Shown: piece by piece, positions 43,481 through 52,110 of the stretch | How the letters are laid out: each line of letters starts with the position of its first letter | Position numbering within the stretch: the stretch's first letter is position 1 | From: Phormidium tenue FACHB-886 | GTDB lineage: Bacteria; Cyanobacteriota; Cyanobacteriia; Elainellales; Elainellaceae | NCBI RefSeq assembly: GCF_014764505.1 | Contig: NZ_JACXWX010000029.1 | Location: 1 to 62,519 of the forward strand | Length of the DNA: 62,519 nt | Reading direction: 5' to 3' | Made by a program: the position numbers and the translations under genes | The notes under the pieces: model-generated | Database searches by the model: none | The model's input: the letters and a program-made list of their open reading frames with translations, nothing else | What the model was told of the DNA's origin: nothing

Positions 43481-43767
43481 TTAATCTTAGAGGAAGAATT
43501 AAAGAAATACCTAACTAGCCTTTCGCTCATTGAAGCAACGTAAAAAATCTACTCGTATTCTCAAAGAGCTAGTTACCGATCGCTAATTCTTTGTCTTTCA
43601 ATTTCTACAGCCGATTGTAGCTAGCGAGTAATTCTGTTTTGGTGCTTGCTGCCAAGTTTAACCGGAGGTGTTCGCTTAAATATTTTATTGAGCATCTTTC
43701 ACATCTCACTACTTCTGTTTGGCGAAGAACAGATGATGAATAAGATTCAGAATAGTTCGTTGGACAG

Positions 43768-43841
43768 AGATTGAAGACAGTAGCCCGTCTATCAAGTAGG
43801 AGCTGCTGCCTTCAAGTTGAATACTCAGTTCTGACAGTTTC
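43768..43841. repeat. Dispersed 70-bp repeat, copy 1
   Basis: GAGATTGAAGACAGTAGCCC, then TCTATCAAGTAGGAGCTGC and GTTGAATACTCAGTTCTGAC. The reverse complement of 59894-59960 matches in the same order with scattered substitutions. The right part also matches IS-relic ends at 8371 and 39449. It ends three bases before the stop of the minus-strand HTH gene. Either an IS terminus or a duplicated control region. Confidence 0.6.
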
Positions 43842-43843
43842 GT

Positions 43844-44380
43844 TTATGATCCTAAATGCGAGTTGACACAGTTTTCGCTGAAACCCAGCCGATGCAGCAG
43901 TCGATCGTAATCTCTGATGCACTGCTTTAATTGGCGTAGCTCCTCAACAAGTTGCTCAAACTCAACTCTGTGTATGGTCAGAGTGGTTTGGGCCGATGCA
44001 TCAAGCTTCACACCGTTTACTCCATCGCCCTGAGACGAGGTATAGTCGCCTGCTTCTAGCGGCAGATTAAAAGCACGGAAAAACGTTTTTAGCGTCCTCT
44101 TGTCAACTTTTACCTCGCAGCTTAACAATCGACTGATAGTCCGCATATCCAGCAGTGATTGCTCACTCAGCTGCTCATAGGTATAGCGCTCCCCACATTC
44201 ATTGTACAACACTCCAGCCTGAATCAACTTCTGCCATCCCTGCTGGGACAGAAGTACGCCTCTGTTGCGGCTACGTTTTGCCGAGTCGAGATTAGAGTGG
44301 GTTTGATCAAGCCTTTGCTGCCAACGATATACATCCATTGCAGCAATAGAAGAAAATTGGGCGCGTAGCGTTTGGGACAT
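43844..44380 (-). CDS. Small protein with a cyanobacterial HTH-like domain (paralogue of 40268-40837)
   Basis: A 178-residue protein. The central module (RNRGVLLSQQGWQKLIQAG, EQLSEQSLLDMRTISRLLS, DKRTLKTFFRAFNL, AGDY) is nearly the same as in the gene at 40268. N- and C-terminal thirds differ, apart from a coiled-coil-prone stretch ending LLHRLG. GAGG lies 8 nt before ATG 44380. The two copies are on opposite strands, flanking four small genes. Function unknown; see the first copy for the domain assignment. Confidence 0.75.
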   Translation of the reverse strand: MSQTLRAQFSSIAAMDVYRWQQRLDQTHSNLDSAKRSRNRGVLLSQQGWQKLIQAGVLYNECGERYTYEQLSEQSLLDMRTISRLLSCEVKVDKRTLKTFFRAFNLPLEAGDYTSSQGDGVNGVKLDASAQTTLTIHRVEFEQLVEELRQLKQCIRDYDRLLHRLGFSENCVNSHLGS

Positions 44381-44519
44381 TGGTTTTACCTCATTTTCTA
44401 ATTGTTTTTTGACTCAATCCTGTTGTTAAAAAGGATGGAAGCGGTGAGAGATATAAATTGTTGTAATTCAATCACACATTGTCAGCAGTCGGAGCAGAGT
44501 TTGAGGGTCTACACTGACC

Positions 44520-45905
44520 TTACAACTTTGAGAACAGCAGATTTAAACCTTCGGTCATAGTAGGATGTGTCAACACACCATCGCGCAAAACAGTGTAGGG
44601 CATCCGAGTTTGCATTACCATTTGCACCGTCGAAATCATTTCACCTGCTGCATGACACAAAAGTGAACAACCGAGAATATGACCCGTCTCAGGATTTACG
44701 ATCGCCTTCAACAGTCCATCAGTTTGACCCAGGGTTCTCGCTCTGGGAATCACTGAGGCATCCAGTTTTGCTACCCGAATGGCATATCCTTGCTGTTGCG
44801 CCTCGGTTTCGGTCAGACCGACATGCGCCAGCTCCGGATCAGTGAAGAGACAGGAAGGAACTAAGCGATCGCCCCTGCTACGGTTACTTCCATCAATCAA
44901 ATTCGCTTTAACAATGCGATAATCATCGAGCGACACATGAGTATACTGGGGTCCGCCATTGATATCGCCTAACGCCCAAATTCCTGGTACATTCGTCTCT
45001 AAGCGATCGTTAACTGGAATAAATCCGTGTGCATCCACTGCCACACCTGCAGCGGATAGATTCAAGAGATCGGTGGTGGGCGCACGACCCGCAGCGATTA
45101 GCAGATGCGACCCTTGCAGTTCTATGGCTCGATCGGCAACTTGAAGCTGTAGGGCAGTATTATTGCCAGCACGTTTCACTTCGCTCACCTTCGCCTTTAG
45201 CAAAAATTCAATGCCGTCTCGTTCTAATAACGTTTGAACGGTACTGGCAATATCCGGATCTTGCCGCGACAGAATTTGCTCGCTGTGTCCAAGTACAGTG
45301 ACGCGAGAACCAAAGCGCCGGAACATTTGGGCAAACTCTAGCCCAATGTAGCCACTGCCAAGTACGATCAGGTGTTCAGGTAGCTGTTCTAGCTCCAGGA
45401 TCGACTCGCTCGTCAAGAAGCTAGATTCTTTGAGTCCAGGTATGAATGGAATGAGCGGGCGTGTGCCTGTGTTGATGAAGAACCGCTCGGCAGTGAGTAA
45501 CCGAGTAGCCCCTTCGATTGACACTTCGATTGTTTTGGGTGCAACAAATCGTCCCGTGCCAATGATCAATGCGTGACCTAGAGCTGTTTCCAGATTGTGC
45601 AAATTCATGGCTCGCATCGTTTGCACAACCGATCGTTTGCGCTGAACCACGGTTGCCAGCTCAAGGGTTGGTGCATTGGCTTTAACGCCGTAAGCAGCGC
45701 TGTGGCGCACCGTGTTGGCTATCGCTGCACTGGCAATCATCGTTTTAGTAGGAATGCAGGCAACATTGATGCAGGTGCCGCCAATCATAGTTAAGCTGCG
45801 TTCGACTAACGCGGTTTTGCGTCCATCAGCCACTAACGCGGGCGCCAGCGTTTTGCCTGCCTTACCACCGCCGATAATGATGTCGTCGTAGTATTCAGTG
45901 TCCAT
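44520..45905 (-). CDS. rclA: RclA-like pyridine nucleotide-disulfide oxidoreductase
   Basis: A 461-residue class I flavoprotein disulfide reductase: FAD loop IIIGGGKAGKTLAP (9-22), redox disulfide C45/C50 in GGTCINVACIPTK, NAD(P)H loop GSGYIGLEFA, and dimer-interface HPTMTEGL near the C-terminus. GGGKAGKTLA, YTHVSLDDYRIVKA and the ISTVQMVMQTRMPYTVLRD ending follow E. coli RclA more closely than mercuric reductase or dihydrolipoamide dehydrogenase. RclA protects against hypochlorous acid and reduces Cu(II). No mercury-binding Cys pair is present at the C-terminus. I prefer ATG 45905, with GGAG 6 nt upstream, over the ATG four codons earlier. Confidence 0.82.
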   Translation of the reverse strand: MDTEYYDDIIIGGGKAGKTLAPALVADGRKTALVERSLTMIGGTCINVACIPTKTMIASAAIANTVRHSAAYGVKANAPTLELATVVQRKRSVVQTMRAMNLHNLETALGHALIIGTGRFVAPKTIEVSIEGATRLLTAERFFINTGTRPLIPFIPGLKESSFLTSESILELEQLPEHLIVLGSGYIGLEFAQMFRRFGSRVTVLGHSEQILSRQDPDIASTVQTLLERDGIEFLLKAKVSEVKRAGNNTALQLQVADRAIELQGSHLLIAAGRAPTTDLLNLSAAGVAVDAHGFIPVNDRLETNVPGIWALGDINGGPQYTHVSLDDYRIVKANLIDGSNRSRGDRLVPSCLFTDPELAHVGLTETEAQQQGYAIRVAKLDASVIPRARTLGQTDGLLKAIVNPETGHILGCSLLCHAAGEMISTVQMVMQTRMPYTVLRDGVLTHPTMTEGLNLLFSKL

Positions 45906-45940
45906 TCGCGTCTCCATTGCCTTGACCTTAATATAGGCAA

Positions 45941-46075
45941 TTGGCTCTTATTTGTCGTCAACTTGGAGTTGTCATTTTGTGTGATCGCCTGATAGGTAAA
46001 TCGATCCATCTAGAATAGAAGTTTGACTCAAACTAAAGTCGGCATTGGGATTCCAACTAAAGTACAACTCGCAAT
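45941..46075. promoter_or_regulatory. Duplicated upstream region, copy 1 (between rclA-like and TPS genes)
   Basis: TTGTCGTCAACTTGGAGTTG, ATTTT, later a GGTAAAT segment and GGATTCCAACTAAAGTA recur as similar blocks at 51296-51427 with matching spacing. This copy lies between the divergent rclA-like and TPS exoprotein genes and should contain one or both promoters. Confidence 0.55.
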
Positions 46076-46203
46076 CTGACGAAGCAAAACTAATTTACCT
46101 ATCTTGCCTAGTCTGCTGCAGTCAATTCCTATATTCTAATTTGAGCAATCGCATTCAGAGTTGCCCCCTCCCATCGATCGCAACTTCAGAACAAGGTAGC
46201 AGA

Positions 46204-49200
46204 ATGAACCGATTACATCTTTCAGTCAGGATTTTGACGAGCAGTATCGTGGGTGCATTGCTTTGTGTTCAACCGATCGCTGCTCAAGTCGTACCTGACA
46301 ACGCGCTGCCTGCCGGAGAGCGATCGCAGGTAAGTGGTGATGTCGATGCTCAGATCGATGGGGGAGCCAGACGAGGGGGCAACCTGTTCCACAGCTTTCG
46401 CGGCTTCTCCGTGCCGACGGGTGGTTCTGCATACTTCAACAATGCTGCCGATGTGCAGAACATCTTCAGTCGCGTTACAGGTGGGTCGATCTCGAATATT
46501 GATGGCTTGATTCGGGCAAATGGAACTGCCAATTTGTTTTTGCTCAACCCCAATGGTATTTTGTTTGGTCCGAATGCATCACTTAATATTGGTGGTTCTT
46601 TTCTAGCGACGACTGCGGATGCGATCGGTTTTCCCACGGGTGAAGTGTTCAGTAGTGATGCAACGCAACCGTTACCCAGCCAGTTGCTCACCGTTAATCC
46701 AAATGCCCTCTTCTTTAACCAGCTAACGCCACAGCCGATCGTCAATCAAGCGCGATTTGATGAGAGGGTTTTCAGTCGATCTAGTGTTAGTAGCACGGGT
46801 TTGCACGTTCCCCCTGGACAAAATCTCTTACTTGTTGGCGGAGCAGTTCAATTCGATAGCGGAGAACCATTTAGTTTCGCAAGCTCCCCTAGACAACCCC
46901 TATTGGTTTTTTTCTTATACCCTGGCAGACAAGAAGTTCAACCCAGTGGTGGGTGGTTAGCTAGTCCGAGCAGCTATGTTGAGTTAGGGGCTGTGGGTGG
47001 AGTAGGAACTGTTGAATTATCGACGGCAACCAGCGATTGGCAGTTGGCGATACCCAATGGAGTGCCAAGAGCAGATATTTCCTTCAGCAATGGTAGTGGT
47101 ATTGCCGTTAGAGGAGCGAGTGGCAGTATTCGAGTACTTGCTCAAAACATCGATCTTTCCAGGAGTTTGCTATGGATTGGGGTTCCTAGCAGTTCAACGC
47201 TATCTAATATTCAGACTGGAGATCTGGATCTGAATGCAATAGACTCCATCACAATGAACCTAAGCGTCTTGAACAACTTGCTATATGGACAGGGAACTAC
47301 TGGTAGCATCAATCTAACAGCAAGCGATCGCATCTCTTTCGATACCGCTAGTATACTCAATATTATCGAACCAACTGGTGTCGGTAACGCTGGTAATATC
47401 AACATCAACACGGGGTCATTTTCTCTCACCAATCGTTCTTTCGTGCAATCCTACATAGATGGACAGGGCAACATTGGCAATGTGAATATCAATGCCCGCG
47501 ATCGCGTTTCGTTGCGTGACAGCAGTGAGGTAAGCAACAGAGTAAACTCAACTGGCATTGGTAACGCTGGTAATATCAACATCACCACAGGATCACTCTT
47601 TCTCACGGATGCTAGGCTAAGTTCTTACATAGCTGGACAGGGCAACGCAGGCAGCGTCAACATTAATGCCCGCGATACTGTTTCTCTCATAGATGCTGGG
47701 CTGAATTCTTACACAAGTGGGCAAGGAAATGCAGGCAGTGTGAATATCAATGCCCGCGATCGCGTTTCGTTGCATGACAGTTTAGTATTCAATATTGTAT
47801 TTCCAGGCAGCATCGGGAACAGTGGCGGTATCAACATCACGACGAGGTCGCTTTCCCTCACAGCTGGCTCTAGCTTGTATTCCGATACGGCTGGACAGGG
47901 AGATGCAGGCAATGTGACGATTAATGCTCGCGATCGCGCTTCCCTAGACGGTATATCTTCCACCCTTAGCAGCTATAACCCCAGCAGTATCTTTACACGG
48001 GTGGCCCCAGGCGCTGTCGGGCAAGGCGGAAATGTAATAATTACCACGGGCGTGCTGTCTCTGACCAATGGAGGTGCTGTGAATACCACCACGCAGGCGC
48101 GAGGAAACGCTGGTCGCGTCACCATTCAAGCTGATGATGTCCAAGTTAGTGGAGCAGCTCCTAGTTATACCAATGGCTCTGGTGAAGTGTTTGACTTCCC
48201 TAGCGGAGTGACGACTTCAGCAAGATCGGGATCGGTAGGAAACGGAGGAGACGTAACCATTACCACCGGATCACTCTCGGTTTCCGATCAAGGGAGAATC
48301 AACACGACGGCTCAAGGACAAGGCAACGCTGGCGATGTTCAGATTCAGGCAAGCGATACTGTCTTGTTTGATGGCGGCGATGTTACCAGCACACTGGATG
48401 CCAGCGGCAGGGGTAGAGGCGGCAATATTGAGATCACCGGGCGATCGCTCTCAGTTCTCAATAACGCTCAACTCTCAGCGTCTACCGCTGGTAATGGAAA
48501 CGCAGGCAACCTCACTATCCGTGCTGACACGGTGAGGTTGAGCAGTGGCGGACGATTGCTTGCGACAACGTCTAGTCGCGGTCGGGCTGGCAACATCACT
48601 GTGAGAACTCCAGACTTGCAGTTATCTGGGTCAACGAGTGGTTTATTCGCTGGAACGAGCAGTGCCGGAGATGCGGGCAATTTGAGCATTCAACCACACG
48701 GGAACGGGCAACGGGTGCGGGTAAACCTTCAGGATAATGCCCAAATCTCTGCCTCCACTACCAGCAGCGGTCGGGGAGGACAGCTAACGATCGCTGCTCC
48801 AGAATCTATTATTCTTAGCGGCAATGGATCGGTGATTGCGGCAGGAACAGGGGGCAGCGGCAATGGTGGAAATTTATCTCTTCAAACCGGAACCTTAAAC
48901 ATTCAAAACCAGGCAGAAGTAACGGTCAGTAGTTCGGGAACTGGGCAGGCAGGTTCTCTGTTTGTGGATGCGAATCGTATCTTGCTCAACAATGGGGGCA
49001 GCATTCGAGCCGATACCTCTGGGGGTGGCGGGAATATCAATTTACGATCGCCCTTCATCCTCCTGCGTAATGGCAGCAACATCACGACCAATGCCATAGG
49101 CAGCAATATTCCGGGCGGCAACATCACCATTGATACTCAGTTTCTAGTGGCAGTTCCCAACGAAAACAGCAACATCAGCGCTAACTCTGAAGACTTTAGA

Positions 49201-49740
49201 GGTGGCAATATCACCATCAATGCTGTGTCTCTCTTTGGCATTCAGTCCAGTCTGACCTCCAGCCGCTTGAGCGACATTACTGCCACCGGAGCGACTGCTG
49301 CTTTGCGTGGGGCGATCGATGTCACCACCGCAGGCATTGACCCAACATCAGGATTAGTAGCACTACCCACTGGCTTAGTGAACGCATCCCAATTGATTGC
49401 TCAAGGCTGTCCTGCTAACGAGAACAATTCGTTTGTCATCACGGGTCGCGGTGGCTTGCCGCCCACGCCTGAACAGCAACTCGATGATGCCAGATGGGGA
49501 GATCGACGCAGGCTAACTGTGCCTCAACAGATAAACGCTGAGGGGGATGACAGTAATCAGCACTCAGATGGCAGCAGCCAGACCTTAAGCGAAGAAACGC
49601 GTAGTTCCAATCCTCCAATTGTTGAGGCAACCTCATGGCAAACCACTGACCATGGAGAAATCCTGCTGGTTGCTAGCACGCTCAATCCAACAATGCAGAG
49701 TCCATTCAATCTGTCACTTGCATGCAATGGAGGACAGTAA
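46204..49740 (+). CDS. Two-partner-secretion exoprotein (filamentous haemagglutinin type)
   Basis: A 1178-residue secreted protein. A signal peptide (hydrophobic residues 8-24, ending IAA) is followed by a TPS/haemagglutination-activity domain (about 25-190) with LFHSFRGFSVPTGGSAYF, NPNGILFGPNA and SLNIGGSFLA. Then come many imperfect beta-helix repeats of about 20-25 residues (GNAGNINITTGS.. ; GNAGSVNINARD..), and a C-terminal stretch with two Cys and an S-layer-free tail. Such proteins need a TpsB-type outer membrane partner; none is in this window. I chose ATG 46204, which opens the signal peptide, over an upstream in-frame extension to 46045. Role may be adhesion or contact-dependent interactions. 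Confidence 0.88.
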   Translation: MNRLHLSVRILTSSIVGALLCVQPIAAQVVPDNALPAGERSQVSGDVDAQIDGGARRGGNLFHSFRGFSVPTGGSAYFNNAADVQNIFSRVTGGSISNIDGLIRANGTANLFLLNPNGILFGPNASLNIGGSFLATTADAIGFPTGEVFSSDATQPLPSQLLTVNPNALFFNQLTPQPIVNQARFDERVFSRSSVSSTGLHVPPGQNLLLVGGAVQFDSGEPFSFASSPRQPLLVFFLYPGRQEVQPSGGWLASPSSYVELGAVGGVGTVELSTATSDWQLAIPNGVPRADISFSNGSGIAVRGASGSIRVLAQNIDLSRSLLWIGVPSSSTLSNIQTGDLDLNAIDSITMNLSVLNNLLYGQGTTGSINLTASDRISFDTASILNIIEPTGVGNAGNININTGSFSLTNRSFVQSYIDGQGNIGNVNINARDRVSLRDSSEVSNRVNSTGIGNAGNINITTGSLFLTDARLSSYIAGQGNAGSVNINARDTVSLIDAGLNSYTSGQGNAGSVNINARDRVSLHDSLVFNIVFPGSIGNSGGINITTRSLSLTAGSSLYSDTAGQGDAGNVTINARDRASLDGISSTLSSYNPSSIFTRVAPGAVGQGGNVIITTGVLSLTNGGAVNTTTQARGNAGRVTIQADDVQVSGAAPSYTNGSGEVFDFPSGVTTSARSGSVGNGGDVTITTGSLSVSDQGRINTTAQGQGNAGDVQIQASDTVLFDGGDVTSTLDASGRGRGGNIEITGRSLSVLNNAQLSASTAGNGNAGNLTIRADTVRLSSGGRLLATTSSRGRAGNITVRTPDLQLSGSTSGLFAGTSSAGDAGNLSIQPHGNGQRVRVNLQDNAQISASTTSSGRGGQLTIAAPESIILSGNGSVIAAGTGGSGNGGNLSLQTGTLNIQNQAEVTVSSSGTGQAGSLFVDANRILLNNGGSIRADTSGGGGNINLRSPFILLRNGSNITTNAIGSNIPGGNITIDTQFLVAVPNENSNISANSEDFRGGNITINAVSLFGIQSSLTSSRLSDITATGATAALRGAIDVTTAGIDPTSGLVALPTGLVNASQLIAQGCPANENNSFVITGRGGLPPTPEQQLDDARWGDRRRLTVPQQINAEGDDSNQHSDGSSQTLSEETRSSNPPIVEATSWQTTDHGEILLVASTLNPTMQSPFNLSLACNGGQ

Positions 49741-49744
49741 ACCG

Positions 49745-49909
49745 CTTCAAGTTGACTTACCTGTCTTTGCTGGTCTTATGCAGTTAATTCTTTTATCTTG
49801 ACCTTAAGCGATCGCGCCAAGAATAAACCTTTCCTGTCGCTCGCAACGCTAGAAGAAGAATAGCAAAATGAGCCGATCGCACTTCAAATGGAGTGTAATG
49901 GTTCCATAG
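49745..49909 (+). pseudogene. Duplicated leader and first codons of a second TPS gene, truncated
   Basis: Downstream of the TPS stop, the order of blocks (TTGACTTACCTGTCTTTGCT, GCAGTTAATTCTT, CGCTCGCAACGCTAGAAGAA, ATAGCAAAATGAGCCGAT) mirrors the 120 bp preceding the TPS start at 46204. The ATG at 49868 opens 13 codons (MSRSHFKWSVMVP) resembling MNRLHLSVRILTS and then stops. This is the start of a second, deleted TPS gene, cut where the cupin gene's 3' end begins. Confidence 0.6.
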
Positions 49910-50348
49910 CAGAGGCGGTTGGTAACTCTCCGGGCGCACCTAGAATTTCGTCACCGATTTCAGCAGAAATGCGATCGGCTAGCTCCATGTCAGGTGGTTC
50001 TGTCTCATCCACTGTCCCTACTGCTGCAATCAGCCGAGCAAAAGCGCTGGGCGCAGCAACAATCAAGCCGCGAGCTGGATGATCACTGAGCGCGGCGATT
50101 ACGTGGGGGGTATAGGGGGGAATCAAGAAAGTTTCACCCACTCTTAATACCATCTTGTTCTCACCTGCCTAAACCGTGAACTCTCCTTCCAGCACATAGA
50201 GTTGTTCGGAATAGCGCGTGTGGCGATGGGAAGGAGTTTGGGAGCCAGGTGGGAAGTAGCCTTCGATCAGATCGTATTTACCTTCGGTTGTGGTGTGATC
50301 AGCAACGATGGTGAGGCGAGCCCCAAAAAACCAGAGAGATTGTGTCAT
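49884..50348 (-). pseudogene. Cupin-domain protein gene interrupted by one in-frame TAG
   Basis: From ATG 50348 the minus strand reads MTQSLWFFGARLTIVADHTT, FPPGSQTPSHRHTRYSEQLY, VLEGEFTV, then TAG at 50169-50171 (codon 60), then AGENKMVLRVGETFLIPPYT and a further 75 codons in the same frame. The metal-binding cupin motif 1 (PSHRHTRYSEQLYVLEGEF) and motif 2 (GETFLIPPYTPH) stand on either side of the stop. The gene is otherwise complete at 154 codons. It may be a recent pseudogene or a sequence error, or the TAG may be read through. The downstream part has its own possible ATG at 50153 but would lack motif 1. Confidence 0.75.
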
Positions 50349-50385
50349 AAGATTGCTCCTGTTACTAAATGCGCTGTGAAGAAAA

Positions 50386-50461
50386 TGGTCGCTAAGAACA
50401 TTTGAATCAACACGGGGTTTCCTTATGTAGATTCAGGTGCCATTGTTCTCCTTAGCGACCA
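50386..50461. repeat. Imperfect inverted repeat upstream of the cupin gene
   Basis: TGGTCGCTAAGAACA (50386-50400) and TGTTCTCCTTAGCGACCA (50444-50461) are reverse complements except for a 3-nt insertion, separated by about 43 bp. It lies 38 bp upstream of the cupin start and could be a small mobile element or a regulatory structure. Confidence 0.6.
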
Positions 50462-50661
50462 AAACTTCTCCTGTCTTGAGAAATCTAGCAGTACCAGGCT
50501 GACCTGATTCGCACAAGCTCAAGTGATCGCATGTGAACCTTCAGGGACCGCCATCAATCGGTTGCTTTTAATCCGCTTCGACAATCTGTTAGCGGTAGCA
50601 TCAAAACGATCGAAGTTGGCACGTTGATATGCGGCAGATCATCCCGGCAATCTGTCAGTCA

Positions 50662-51219
50662 TTAAGGACTTGCAGCAGCAATGGCTGCTACCAATTGCTC
50701 AATGTTCCAGAGATCGGTATAGCGAATTTCATTAACAAACAACGCTGGAGCAGCTGTTACACCACTCTGCATTCCGCTTGCAATGTCTTGATTAATGCGA
50801 TCGATATGTACTCGCTTGGCTAAATTTTGAAGGAATTGACGAATATCGAGTCCTAGATTATCGGCATACTCCACTAGGTAACCGTTTCCTAACTCCTGTT
50901 GATGGAGGAACAACATGTCATGCATCTGCCAAAACTGACCCTGTACAGCTGCTGCTTCCGCTGCTTCCGCTGCGCGTTGAGCATGAGGATGAATCTGTAC
51001 TTGGGGAAAATGACGAAAGATAAAACAGATATTGTTCTTCCCTGAAGAAGTACTCAATTGTTGCTGAGCGGCTTTAATCAACCGATATATGTTTGCACTT
51101 CGAAAACACTCATAGTCTCCATACATGACGAGTACTACAGCAGCATTCAGTACACCTTGAGTGTGATCCTGAGCTGAAGGTGGAAATAATAAAAAGTTAT
51201 CATCACGGTCGTAAGTCAT
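50662..51219 (-). CDS. DsbA-like thioredoxin-fold protein with CFRS in place of CxxC
   Basis: A 185-residue paralogue of the DsbA-like gene at 39687. The fold landmarks are all kept: YGDYECF strand, FRHFPQVQIHPHAQRAAEAA helix, FWQMHDMLF, and the cis-Pro loop AAPALFVNE. The active-site motif is C38-F-R-S41, so the resolving Cys is lost. A CxxS protein can form mixed disulfides but cannot act as a normal dithiol oxidase. I chose ATG 51219, which aligns with the start of the paralogue; a TTG seven codons upstream is an alternative. No signal peptide. Preceded by a duplicated upstream region. Confidence 0.82.
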   Translation of the reverse strand: MTYDRDDNFLLFPPSAQDHTQGVLNAAVVLVMYGDYECFRSANIYRLIKAAQQQLSTSSGKNNICFIFRHFPQVQIHPHAQRAAEAAEAAAVQGQFWQMHDMLFLHQQELGNGYLVEYADNLGLDIRQFLQNLAKRVHIDRINQDIASGMQSGVTAAPALFVNEIRYTDLWNIEQLVAAIAAASP

Positions 51220-51295
51220 CTTCTGGCTCGTATAAAGCAACCTTAAGCCTTACAACCCAACTGCGCCAGCTCTATAGGATTCAATGTATTGTAAT

Positions 51296-51427
51296 CAACT
51301 CTTGCTTGTCGTCCACTTGGAGTTGACATTTTCATACAATCAAGGGATGGGTAAACTAGTCCAACCACAGTATATAGCTAGCTTCCACTGAAAGTTGGAA
51401 TTTGAGTCCCAACTTTAGTATAGAGAA
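51296..51427. promoter_or_regulatory. Duplicated upstream region, copy 2 (upstream of the CFRS protein gene)
   Basis: TTGTCGTCCACTTGGAGTTG, ATTTT, a GGTAAAC segment and GAGTCCCAACTTTAGTATAG match 45941-46075 in order and orientation. Here it lies 80-200 bp upstream of the minus-strand DsbA-like gene. Conserved non-coding DNA next to different genes suggests a common control element or the scar of a duplication. Confidence 0.5.
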
Positions 51428-51477
51428 TATGTGCATAGACAGGATTTTTTTGTAATATAAGCATGTATCGCTACAGC

Positions 51478-52110
51478 CTATAAACCGATGAGCCCACGTT
51501 TGACGGCAACAATCACCGCTTGAGTACGATCGCTCACGCCCAGTTTACTCAAAATTCGATTGATATGAGACTTGACGGTGCTTTCTCCAATACTCAGAGC
51601 AGTCGCAATATCTAAGTTGCTCATTCCTTTTCCCATTAAACGAAGTACTTCTAGCTCTCGTTCACTCAGTTCTGGATTGCTCATCCGCTGCACCAGTTTT
51701 GCTCCCACTTCTGGCGAAAGATATTGCCGACCGCTATGGACAATGCGAATTGCATTCAAAAGCTCGTCGGGTTTAGCATCCTTGAGCAGATAGCCTTGAG
51801 CACCTGCCCGCAAGCCCCGATATATATCTTCATCCCCATTGTAAGTAGTCAGTATGATAATTCGAGCAGACTTAAATTCCGCACAAATCGCAGTAATGGC
51901 TTCTACCCCTCCAACCTGTGGCATTCGCAGATCCATCAGTGTGACATCAGGTTGGCATTCCCGAAATACTTCGATCGCCTGCTGTCCATCTTCAGCTTGA
52001 GCAATCACTGTCATTTCTAAATCATGGTTAATGATGGTTGCCAAACCCCGTCTAATAATGGAATGATCATCGACGATCAGAACACGAATTGTAGTGGATT
52101 GACTCATCAT
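51478..52110 (-). CDS. NarL/FixJ-type response regulator
   Basis: A 210-residue two-component response regulator: receiver (residues 5-125) with the acidic pair in LIVDDHS, phosphoacceptor Asp in VTLMDLRMP and conserved Lys in YLLKDAK, then a LuxR helix-turn-helix (LSERELEVLRLMGKG, GESTVKSHINRILSKL). Its ATG overlaps the stop of the giant kinase gene (ATGA arrangement), so the two are translationally coupled, and the kinase's C-terminal HisKA_3-type module is the expected phosphodonor. Targets are unknown. Confidence 0.93.
   Translation of the reverse strand: MMSQSTTIRVLIVDDHSIIRRGLATIINHDLEMTVIAQAEDGQQAIEVFRECQPDVTLMDLRMPQVGGVEAITAICAEFKSARIIILTTYNGDEDIYRGLRAGAQGYLLKDAKPDELLNAIRIVHSGRQYLSPEVGAKLVQRMSNPELSERELEVLRLMGKGMSNLDIATALSIGESTVKSHINRILSKLGVSDRTQAVIVAVKRGLIGL

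Noticed and set aside
44520-45905. Mercuric reductase merA
   Set aside because: No N-terminal heavy-metal domain and no C-terminal Cys pair; RclA-type stretches fit better.
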